Origin: Pedosphaera sp.
GTDB taxonomy: Bacteria > Verrucomicrobiota > Verrucomicrobiia > Limisphaerales > SXTU01
Reading direction: 5' to 3'
Assembly: GCA_009695395.1 (NCBI GenBank)
Contig: SIBB01000247.1
Location: 1-5,703, forward strand
DNA length: 5,703 nucleotides
The number at the start of each line of letters is the position of its first letter. The stretch's first letter is position 1. The notes below the pieces were generated by a model. The model searched no databases, had not been told where the DNA came from, and saw only the letters and a list, made by a program, of their open reading frames with translations. Positions 1 to 5,369 of this stretch are shown in pieces. The position numbers and the translations under genes are program-made.

Positions 1-1
1 T

Positions 2-1264
2 GAGCAACGGCAGGCGATGCCACAGCTCTGGCGGGAAATCTTCGACGTTCCTCCCGTGCAACGCACCGACGCGCAGAAGCTCGTGATGGTCACGTCGTTC
101 GTGGAGAACGCGGCTGAGAACAAGCCCCATCAGGCCGCCATCAAGAAGTTCCGCGCGGAGAAGCCGAAAGTGGACACCTCGATGGTCATGCGTGAGGCCG
201 CCAAGCCGCGCCGAACCTACCTCCAAATCAAGGGTGACTTCACGCGCGACGGCGGCGATGTGAAGGCGCATTTCCCGAGCGCGCTGCATCCGTTCAAGGG
301 CGCCGCCGACCACGAGCCGAACCGGCTCGACCTTGCCCGCTGGTTGGTGGACGAGGCGAATCCGTTGACGACACGGGTCATCGTGAACCGCGTCTGGCAG
401 CAGTATTTCGGCAAGGGGTTGGTCGACACCGAGAACGACTTCGGGACGCAGGGCGCACTGCCGAGCCACCGCGAGTTGCTCGACTGGCTCGCGGTGGAAT
501 TCCAGAAGCCCAGCGCGACTCCCCATTCCCCATCGCCCATTTCCTATTCCCTAAAAGGCCTGCACCGCCTCATCGTCACCAGCGCGACCTATCGCCAGTC
601 CTCCGCCACGCGTCCCGACCTCGTCCGCGTGGACGCGAACAACAAGCTGCTCGCCCGCCAGAACCGTCTGCGCCTCGACGCCGAGATCGTCCGCGACATG
701 GGGCTCACCGTGAGCGGGTTGCTCACCCCCACGATTGGCGGGCCGAGTGTGTATCCGCCCATCCCTGAAGGCGCGCTGTCGCTGGGCCAGCGCAAGCAAC
801 CGTGGCCCACGAGCACTGGCCCCGACCGCTACCGGCGCGGTCTCTACACTTTCTACTATCGTGCCACGCCGCCGCCCTCCATGAACGTGTTCGACTCGCC
901 CGACGGCTTCAGCACCTGCACGCGCCGCATCCGCAGCAACACTCCACTGCAAGCCCTCGCGCTCTTGAACGACACGGCGTTCTTCGAGTTTGCCGAGAGC
1001 CTCGCGACCCGCGTGCTGAAGGAGGTTCCGGCCAATGACACCGCCCGTCTTGAACACGCCTTCCGCCTCTGCCTCGCGCGCAAGCCCAGCGCGACTGAGT
1101 CAGCGCGGCTCGCAGAATTGTTCAAGAGCGAAACCGCCAGCCTGACTGACGCGGAGGCAAAGGCCGTGAAAGCACCGGCGGGAGTGGAGCCGAAGCAGTT
1201 CGCAGCCTGGACGACGGTGGCGCGGGTGCTGTTGAACTTGGATGAGACCATTACGAGGGAATGA
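2..1264 (+). CDS. PSD1 (DUF1553) domain protein, C-terminal part, truncated at the left edge
   Basis: The frame is open from base 2, so the ATG at 17 is probably internal; 420 residues are visible and the true start lies outside. Counting from that Met, residues 58-92 resemble the linker that normally joins an N-terminal DUF1549 (PSCyt2) domain to DUF1553. Residues 103-190 carry the DUF1553 signature LDLARWLVDEANPLTTR, then VNRVWQQYFGKGLV, DFG and LHRLIVTSATYRQSS. Residues 273-321 carry RRGLY, the TPPPSMNVFDSPDG stretch and NTPLQALALLND. The end, ARVLLNLDETITRE, is the usual family C-terminus. Full-length relatives often also have an N-terminal cytochrome c-like domain, which cannot be seen here. 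The biochemical role is not established; members are abundant in Planctomycetota and Verrucomicrobiota and pair with DUF1501 genes, as here, where the next start lies one base after the stop. Oddity: a low-complexity Pro/Ser-rich insertion at about residues 164-177, encoded by degenerate 7-bp repeats. Confidence 0.93.
   Translation, partial: EQRQAMPQLWREIFDVPPVQRTDAQKLVMVTSFVENAAENKPHQAAIKKFRAEKPKVDTSMVMREAAKPRRTYLQIKGDFTRDGGDVKAHFPSALHPFKGAADHEPNRLDLARWLVDEANPLTTRVIVNRVWQQYFGKGLVDTENDFGTQGALPSHRELLDWLAVEFQKPSATPHSPSPISYSLKGLHRLIVTSATYRQSSATRPDLVRVDANNKLLARQNRLRLDAEIVRDMGLTVSGLLTPTIGGPSVYPPIPEGALSLGQRKQPWPTSTGPDRYRRGLYTFYYRATPPPSMNVFDSPDGFSTCTRRIRSNTPLQALALLNDTAFFEFAESLATRVLKEVPANDTARLEHAFRLCLARKPSATESARLAELFKSETASLTDAEAKAVKAPAGVEPKQFAAWTTVARVLLNLDETITRE
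521..555 (+). repeat. Degenerate heptamer tandem repeat inside the DUF1553 gene
   Basis: Five consecutive 7-bp units can be read: CCCCATT, CCCCATC, GCCCATT, TCCTATT, CCCTAAA. The first four fit a CCCCATT-like consensus, with increasing divergence downstream. The tract is pyrimidine-rich and unlike the surrounding GC-rich coding sequence. It stays in frame and encodes PHSPSPISYSLK, where family members usually have only a few residues between the EF of the preceding helix and the LHRLIVTS motif. Confidence 0.6.
1254..1260 (+). promoter_or_regulatory. Ribosome binding site deciding the DUF1501 start
   Basis: The purine-rich CGAGGGA contains GAGG and ends five bases before the ATG at 1266. It lies inside the last codons of the upstream gene, consistent with translational coupling. 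It favours 1266 over the in-frame ATG at 1242, which has no comparable site. It is the only convincing Shine-Dalgarno-like sequence before a gene in this window. Confidence 0.6.
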
Positions 1265-1265
1265 C

Positions 1266-2714
1266 ATGAACCAGTTGCCTTTGAACGACCCGTTAATCAC
1301 CGCCACCCGCCGCCAGTTTTTCAACCAGTGCGGCATGGGCCTCGGCTCCGTCGCGCTGGCGTCGCTCATGGCGGACAAGGCGCAGGCCAACGCGCCGACG
1401 CTCGTGAATCCTTTCGCGCCGAAGGGTGGGCACGCCGCGGCCAAGGCGAAGCGCGTCATCTACCTGTTCATGGCGGGCGGGCCGAGTCAGTTGGAGCTAT
1501 TCGACTACAAGCCCAAGCTCGTCGAGTTGAACGGCCAGCCGATCCCGCAGAGCTACATCGAGGGCAAACGCTTCGCGTTCATGGGCAGCAGCCACGGCGT
1601 GAAGTGTCTCGGCACGCGCAAGCACTTCGAGCGGCGCGGTCAGGCGGGCACTTGGGTGAGCGACATGCTGCCTTACACCATGGGCATTGCCGACGACATC
1701 GCGGTGGTCACGACGTGTGCGACGAATCTCTTCAACCACGCGCCGGCCAAGCTCTTCATGAACACCGGCGCGGGGCAGTTCGGCCGCCCGAGCCTCGGGG
1801 CGTGGGCGACTTACGGCATCGGCAGCGAGGCGAATGACCTGCCGGGCTTCGTCGTGTTGCAGAGTGGTCCGCGCGGTCCGCGCGGCGGCGCGGTGAACTG
1901 GGGCAGTGGCTTCCTGCCGACGACTTTCCAAGGCGTCCCCTTGCGCGGGCAGGGCGAGCCGATCCTGAATCTCTCCAGCCCCGCCGGCATCACCGCCGAG
2001 CGCCAGCGCCGCACGCTCGACGCGGTGCGCGACCTGAACCTCCAGCGCCTCGTCGCGACTGGCGACGACGAAATCAACACGCGCATCTCTGCCTACGAGA
2101 TGGCGTATCGGATGCAGTCCAGCGCGCCGGAGCTGATTGATATTTCCGGTGAGAGCAAGGCCACGCTCGACCTCTACGGCGTGGACCCGGCCAAGCCGTC
2201 CTTCGCGCGGAACTGCCTGCTGGCGCGGCGACTCATCGAACGCGGCACGCGGTTCGTGCAGCTCTACCACACGAACTGGGACAGCCACGGCGGCCCCGGC
2301 GAGACGCTCGAAGATGACTTTCCGAAGGTCGTGAAAGACGTAGACCAAGGCTGCGCCGCGCTGGTGAAGGATTTGAAAGCGCGCGGCCTGCTGGAGGACA
2401 CGCTGGTCATCTGGGGCGGCGAATTTGGCCGCACGCCGATGGGCGAGAACCGCGACAAGACTGGGCGCAACCATCACATCGACGCGTTCTCGATGTGGTT
2501 CGCCGGCGGCGGCATCAAGGGCGGCCAAACCATCGGCGAGACGGACGAACTGGGCTTCGGCCCCGCGCAGGACCGCTGCCACGTCCACGACTTGCACGCG
2601 ACGATTCTGCACTTGCTGGGTCTCGACCATTTGAAGCTGACGTTCCGCTTCCAAGGCCGCGACTACCGGCTCACGGACGTGCATGGAGAGCTGATTCAGA
2701 AATTGCTGGCGTAG
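1266..2714 (+). CDS. DUF1501 family protein with Tat signal
   Basis: The product has 482 residues from the ATG at 1266, a normal full length for DUF1501. The N-terminus carries a twin-arginine motif, TRRQFF (residues 14-19, R15/R16), followed by a hydrophobic stretch to about residue 35, so folded export by the Tat pathway is expected. Family motifs in order are LFMAGGPSQLELFDYKP (67-83), HTNWDSHGG (335-343), VIWGGEFGRTP (381-391), GRNHHIDAFSMWFAGGGIKGG (400-420) and HDLHATILHLLGLDH (441-455). DUF1501 proteins are related to the alkaline phosphatase/sulfatase fold, and the Asp/His/Glu-rich motifs could bind metal, but no reaction is established for the family. The gene begins one base after the DUF1553 stop, so the two are very probably co-transcribed. 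An upstream in-frame ATG at 1242 would add MRPLRGND before the Tat signal and is less likely. Confidence 0.95.
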   Translation: MNQLPLNDPLITATRRQFFNQCGMGLGSVALASLMADKAQANAPTLVNPFAPKGGHAAAKAKRVIYLFMAGGPSQLELFDYKPKLVELNGQPIPQSYIEGKRFAFMGSSHGVKCLGTRKHFERRGQAGTWVSDMLPYTMGIADDIAVVTTCATNLFNHAPAKLFMNTGAGQFGRPSLGAWATYGIGSEANDLPGFVVLQSGPRGPRGGAVNWGSGFLPTTFQGVPLRGQGEPILNLSSPAGITAERQRRTLDAVRDLNLQRLVATGDDEINTRISAYEMAYRMQSSAPELIDISGESKATLDLYGVDPAKPSFARNCLLARRLIERGTRFVQLYHTNWDSHGGPGETLEDDFPKVVKDVDQGCAALVKDLKARGLLEDTLVIWGGEFGRTPMGENRDKTGRNHHIDAFSMWFAGGGIKGGQTIGETDELGFGPAQDRCHVHDLHATILHLLGLDHLKLTFRFQGRDYRLTDVHGELIQKLLA

Positions 2715-2749
2715 CCCGCGGAGCGCGGACGCCCACATGCGCATTGTGG
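2711..2749 (+). repeat. GC-rich intergenic repeat-like sequence with two small hairpins
   Basis: This stretch overlaps and follows the DUF1501 stop codon (TAG at 2712-2714). It contains GTAGCCCGC (2711-2719) and GAGCGCGGACGCCC (2721-2734), both nearly matched in the gap after the second DUF1080 gene. It can form CCGCG-GAG-CGCGG (2716-2728) and CCACA-N7-TGTGG (2733-2749). There is no T-tract, so it is not a standard terminator. I read it as a copy or remnant of a dispersed repeat. Confidence 0.4.
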
Positions 2750-2815
2750 CTTCCGGCATCGCTATCTGGCAGTGAATCCAAAGACACATCGGCCCGTCGT
2801 TTTTCAACGCCTTGA

Positions 2816-2843
2816 TTGACCATCGGGCGAGACTCGTTTAACA
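2816..2843 (+). promoter_or_regulatory. Weak sigma70-like promoter candidate before the first DUF1080 gene
   Basis: TTGACC (2816-2821) matches the -35 consensus at five of six positions and is followed, after 16 bases, by TTTAAC (2838-2843), which matches the -10 consensus at four of six. Only 12 bases separate the -10 from the ATG at 2856, so the transcript leader would be very short and would have no Shine-Dalgarno sequence. The match is suggestive only. Confidence 0.25.
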
Positions 2844-2855
2844 ACACGGCACCAT

Positions 2856-3611
2856 ATGCAACTCACCTCGCCTCGTTCGCTTCGTCTCCTCGTCGCCACC
2901 ACCTTCGCCGCGCTTGCCTTGAGCGTCAGCACGCAGGCCGCCCAGCCACCGGCTGGCTTCACCGCTCTCTTCAATGGGAAGGACCTGAAGGGCTGGCGCG
3001 GAGGGGGCACCTTCGACCATCGCAAGCTCCTCGCCATGACGCCGGAGCTGCGCGCCGAGCAAATCAAGAAGTGGACCGCTGCCGACCAGAAGGGCGGCAT
3101 GATGGAGTTGGGCAAGACCGGCAAGGCCCACTGGTATGTCGAGGGTGACGACTTGGTGAACGATGGTTTCGGTGCTTACGCGACGACGGAGAAGGATTAC
3201 GGCGACTTCGAACTGCTGCTCGAATACAAAACGGTTGCGAAAGCTGACAGCGGCATCTACCTGCGCGGCGTGCCGCAGGTGCAGATTTGGGACTACACGG
3301 AGGAATCGAAGTTCAAGCTCGGTGCGAATAAAGGCTCCGGCGGTCTTTGGAACAACTCGCCCGGTGCGCCCGGCAAAGACCCGCTGGTGCTGGCCGACAA
3401 GCCCTTCGGCGAGTGGAACAAGTTCCGCATCATCATGCAGGGCGAGAACGTCACCATCTGGCTCAACGAGAAGCTCGTCGTGGAGAACGCCAAGCTGGAG
3501 AACTACTACGACCGCAAGGTCGGCGTGCCCGAGAAAGGCCCCATCCAGCTCCAGACCCACGGCGGCGAAATCCGCTGGCGCAACGTCTTCGTCAAGGAAC
3601 TCAGCAAGTAA
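2856..3611 (+). CDS. Exported DUF1080 (3-keto-disaccharide hydrolase family) protein, long form
   Basis: The product has 251 residues. A Sec signal peptide is clear: Arg residues at 7 and 10, a hydrophobic core LLVATTFAALALSV (11-24), and probable cleavage after TQA (residue 28). The mature part opens with the DUF1080 hallmark GFTALFNGKDLKGW (34-47). It continues with YGDFELLLEYKT (115-126), DSGIYLRG (131-138), QVQIWD (141-146), GEWNKFRI (185-192) and GPIQLQTHGGEIRWRNVFV (228-246). The family has a concanavalin-like beta-sandwich; some members cleave 3-keto-glycosides. Residues 50-95 form a charged, partly helical insertion that the paralog downstream lacks. There is no Shine-Dalgarno sequence, but the signal peptide supports this ATG. 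An intrinsic terminator follows four bases after the stop. The exact substrate cannot be told from sequence. Confidence 0.93.
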   Translation: MQLTSPRSLRLLVATTFAALALSVSTQAAQPPAGFTALFNGKDLKGWRGGGTFDHRKLLAMTPELRAEQIKKWTAADQKGGMMELGKTGKAHWYVEGDDLVNDGFGAYATTEKDYGDFELLLEYKTVAKADSGIYLRGVPQVQIWDYTEESKFKLGANKGSGGLWNNSPGAPGKDPLVLADKPFGEWNKFRIIMQGENVTIWLNEKLVVENAKLENYYDRKVGVPEKGPIQLQTHGGEIRWRNVFVKELSK

Positions 3612-3614
3612 CTT

Positions 3615-3646
3615 AAAGGGCGGAGAATCTTTCTACCGCCCCTTTT
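3615..3646 (+). terminator. Intrinsic terminator between the two DUF1080 genes
   Basis: The 5' arm AAAGGGCGGAGAA (3615-3627) pairs with the 3' arm 3631-3645 around a TCT loop (3628-3630). About 13 pairs form, with single-base bulges at A3635 and C3642. The 3' arm ends in TTTT (3643-3646). The stem begins four bases after the TAA of the first DUF1080 gene. The second gene starts only 20 bases after the T-run. Confidence 0.75.
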
Positions 3647-3666
3647 GCTCTTAATTCTAATCCCCC

Positions 3667-4308
3667 ATGAAACTTCTCACCACCCTCCTCGCCGTCACCG
3701 CCTGCGCCTTCACCCTCACTGCCGCCGACAAGGACGGCTTCAAGTCGCTCTTCAACGGCAAGGACCTCGAGGGCTGGGTTGGCCCCATTGAAAACTACGA
3801 GGTCGTGGACGGCGCGATTGTCTGTAAGAAGGGCAAGGGCGGCACGCTCCACACCAAGGAGGAATACGGCGACTTCGTGGTGCGCTTGGAGTTCAAGGTC
3901 CCCGCCGGTGGCAACAACGGTCTTGCCATCCGCTATCCCGGGCAGGGCGACACCGCCTACGTTGGCATGTGCGAACTGCAAGTGCTCGACGACACCGCGC
4001 CCAAATACGCGAAGCTCGACCCCCGGCAGTATCACGGTTCCGCCTACGGCATGGCCGCCGCCAAGCGTGGCGCGCAGAAGCCCGTGGGCGAGTGGAACCA
4101 GCAGGAAGTCACCGTGAAGGGCATGACCATCAAGGTTGTGCTGAACGGCCAAGTTATCCTCGACACCGACTTGAGCAAGGTGGACCCCGAGACCTTCATG
4201 GCGAAGTCCAAGCATCCCGGCCTCGCGCGCACGAAGGGCTTCTTCGGCTTCGCCGGCCACAGTGACCCCGTCGCCTTCCGCAACATCAGCATCAAGCGGT
4301 TGGATTGA
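3667..4308 (+). CDS. Exported DUF1080 (3-keto-disaccharide hydrolase family) protein, short form
   Basis: The product has 213 residues. The N-terminus MKLLTTLLAVTACAFTLTAA is a short export signal. Cleavage near residues 19-20 by signal peptidase I is plausible. VTAC (10-13) also fits a lipobox, so a lipoprotein is possible, although the signal would be unusually short. DUF1080 motifs are GFKSLFNGKDLEGW (24-37), YGDFVVRLEFKV (67-78), GNNGLAIR (82-89), CELQVLDD (102-109), QYHGSAYG (121-128), GEWNQQEV (141-148) and GFFGFAGHSDPVAFRNI (191-207). It shares the fold and N-terminal hallmark with the upstream protein but lacks that protein's insertion at residues 50-95 and differs in the middle motifs, so the two are diverged paralogs rather than a recent duplication. 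Both probably act outside the cytoplasm on oxidised glycosides; different substrates are likely but not shown. No Shine-Dalgarno sequence precedes the ATG. Confidence 0.93.
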   Translation: MKLLTTLLAVTACAFTLTAADKDGFKSLFNGKDLEGWVGPIENYEVVDGAIVCKKGKGGTLHTKEEYGDFVVRLEFKVPAGGNNGLAIRYPGQGDTAYVGMCELQVLDDTAPKYAKLDPRQYHGSAYGMAAAKRGAQKPVGEWNQQEVTVKGMTIKVVLNGQVILDTDLSKVDPETFMAKSKHPGLARTKGFFGFAGHSDPVAFRNISIKRLD

Positions 4309-4310
4309 TG

Positions 4311-4340
4311 GAGTGCGGACGTCCGCGTCCGTAGCCCGCA
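4311..4340 (+). repeat. Intergenic repeat-like element with a strong stem-loop
   Basis: The element starts two bases after the stop of the short DUF1080 gene. GCGGACGTCCGC (4315-4326) is a perfect 12-bp palindrome. As RNA, 4314-4321 can pair with 4326-4333 around a UCCG tetraloop, giving eight pairs including one G-U. GAGTGCGGACGTCC (4311-4324) and GTAGCCCGC (4331-4339) are near or exact matches to sequence after the DUF1501 gene. No T-tract follows, so it would be at most a non-canonical terminator or an RNA-stabilising hairpin. Confidence 0.5.
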
Positions 4341-4355
4341 CAGACCCACGTTCCG

Positions 4356-5237
4356 GTGAATCGTCTCGTCTCAACCGGAGCGCAGTTTTGGTGCTGGCTG
4401 GAAAACCAACGACCGCTCAAGCGCGCCAGCCTCAAGCTGGCGTTGCTCGCGGTCGTAGTGCTGTTCGCCCTCTACCCGAACCCCGTCCTGCTCGTCCGGC
4501 AGCTCGGCCACTACCTCGACACCGAGTCGCTCATCCAGCCCAACCTCCCCGCGATGCCGGAGATCAACCGCGAGATTGACCAACTCATTGCGACGAATGC
4601 TCCGGCGCTAACCGAGTTGAAGGCGGTCGAACGCTTCGTCTATCGCCGCATCGCTTACCAATACGACTGGCACGGCTGGTGGAACCTCGACTACTGGCCC
4701 ACCGCCGCCGAGGTCTGGGAGCGCAAGCGCGAGGACTGCGACGGCCGCGCGGTCCTGGCCGCGAGCATCCTCCGCGCACGCGGCCACGCGGACGCCCGGC
4801 TGGTCGCGAACCTCCAGCACGTCTGGGTCGCCGTGGGGACGAACGAGCTGATGGGGCCGATGGCGGACAAGAACTTCCGGCGCGAGGGTGGCAAGACAGT
4901 CATCACGTTCCCGGCTCTGAAGACCCTGCTCGATTCGCTCGCGATGACCTGCAAGTTCCCCGCGTGGCGCGTGGTCTTGATGCTGGTGACATTGCTTGCG
5001 CTCCTCTTCCACCCGAGCGCGGAAACCGGGCGCTTCGCGATGCTCTGTGCCGTGATGCTGGCAGGCTACGCCGTCTTCATTGACTGGTGTGTCCGCCGCA
5101 CCGACCGCGACGCGGCGGGCTTCGACTGGAACTTCCCCGTGGCTGCGGCGCTCATCCTGGGTTCGCTCGTCATCGCGTGGCGCACGGCGAAACAAGCTGC
5201 TGTCACAAGCCCCGCCTCCGCATCTATCGGGCTTTGA
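4356..5237 (+). CDS. Membrane protein with transglutaminase-like (papain-fold) domain
   Basis: The product has 293 residues from a GTG start, the only reasonable start after the in-frame stop at 4332; no Shine-Dalgarno sequence is visible. One hydrophobic segment lies near the N-terminus (about 26-45), and three more near the C-terminus (about 204-218, 227-244 and 261-275). Between them is a soluble domain with the transglutaminase-like pattern: W121-E-R-K-R-EDCDGRAVLAASILRARG (Cys128 as likely nucleophile), then NLQHVWVAV (His155), with Asp171 as a possible third member of the triad. Such domains occur in bacterial proteases, amidases and cross-linking enzymes; the substrate cannot be inferred. 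If the first segment spans outward, the catalytic domain faces the periplasm. Its role with the neighbours is unclear. The third catalytic residue is uncertain because the usual Asp context (a DP pair after a Trp/Tyr strand) is not obvious. Confidence 0.75.
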   Translation: MNRLVSTGAQFWCWLENQRPLKRASLKLALLAVVVLFALYPNPVLLVRQLGHYLDTESLIQPNLPAMPEINREIDQLIATNAPALTELKAVERFVYRRIAYQYDWHGWWNLDYWPTAAEVWERKREDCDGRAVLAASILRARGHADARLVANLQHVWVAVGTNELMGPMADKNFRREGGKTVITFPALKTLLDSLAMTCKFPAWRVVLMLVTLLALLFHPSAETGRFAMLCAVMLAGYAVFIDWCVRRTDRDAAGFDWNFPVAAALILGSLVIAWRTAKQAAVTSPASASIGL

Positions 5238-5262
5238 CCTGCGCCCACGCCTCGCCGTAGAG

Positions 5263-5340
5263 AAGGCAAGGTGTCCTGCGATCCTGCTTGTAGTGCCTGA
5301 TGGATGTCAGACTGAAAGCCTGACCTAACGCGCTTGCCTT
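5263..5340 (+). repeat. Nested inverted repeats in the leader region of bioB
   Basis: AAGGCAAG (5263-5270) and CTTGCCTT (5333-5340) are perfect 8-bp inverted arms framing 62 bases. Inside, GTCAGACT (5306-5313) and AGCCTGAC (5317-5324) form a hairpin with a GAA loop and one A-C mismatch. A second option pairs CTGA (5297-5300) with TCAG (5307-5310), which excludes the first. GCCTGA occurs twice (5295-5300 and 5318-5323). No T-tract follows. It may be a dispersed intergenic repeat or a regulatory leader; the sequence alone does not decide. The 132-bp gap holds no gene that I can support. Confidence 0.4.
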
Positions 5341-5369
5341 GCTCCGCGCCTTCCGTAATCCTGTCAACC

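Noticed and set aside
1242..1265. Upstream in-frame ATG as the DUF1501 start
   Set aside because: It would overlap the preceding gene by 23 bases, lacks a ribosome binding site and adds charged residues before the Tat signal; the ATG at 1266 has GAGG at good spacing.
2721..2749. Intrinsic terminator after the DUF1501 gene
   Set aside because: The hairpins are short and no T-run follows them; the TTTTT at about 2800 is more than 50 bases away and has no adjoining stem.
1497..2807. 436-codon open frame on the minus strand opposite the DUF1501 gene
   Set aside because: It mirrors a well-supported gene with clear family motifs. The translation is rich in Arg, Ala and Val with no recognisable domain, as expected from a GC-rich antisense shadow.
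2838..3560. 240-codon minus-strand open frame over the long DUF1080 gene
   Set aside because: It is opposite a gene with a signal peptide and conserved motifs and shows no independent evidence of coding.
3656..3661. TCTAAT as a -10 element for the short DUF1080 gene
   Set aside because: It matches the consensus at five of six positions but is only five bases from the ATG, and no -35-like sequence occurs at the right distance.
3613..4374. 253-codon minus-strand open frame over the short DUF1080 gene
   Set aside because: It lies wholly opposite a confident gene, runs through two predicted hairpins and has no domain motif.
5080..5328. 82-codon plus-strand open frame spanning the end of the transglutaminase-like gene and the following gap
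   Set aside because: Most of it overlaps the membrane protein in another frame, its Arg/Ser-rich translation is typical of a shadow frame, and it runs through the inverted repeats.
5334..5361. TTGCCT and TAATCC as a bioB promoter
   Set aside because: Both hexamers match poorly and the -10 would lie only eight bases from the start codon, so the support is too weak to list.
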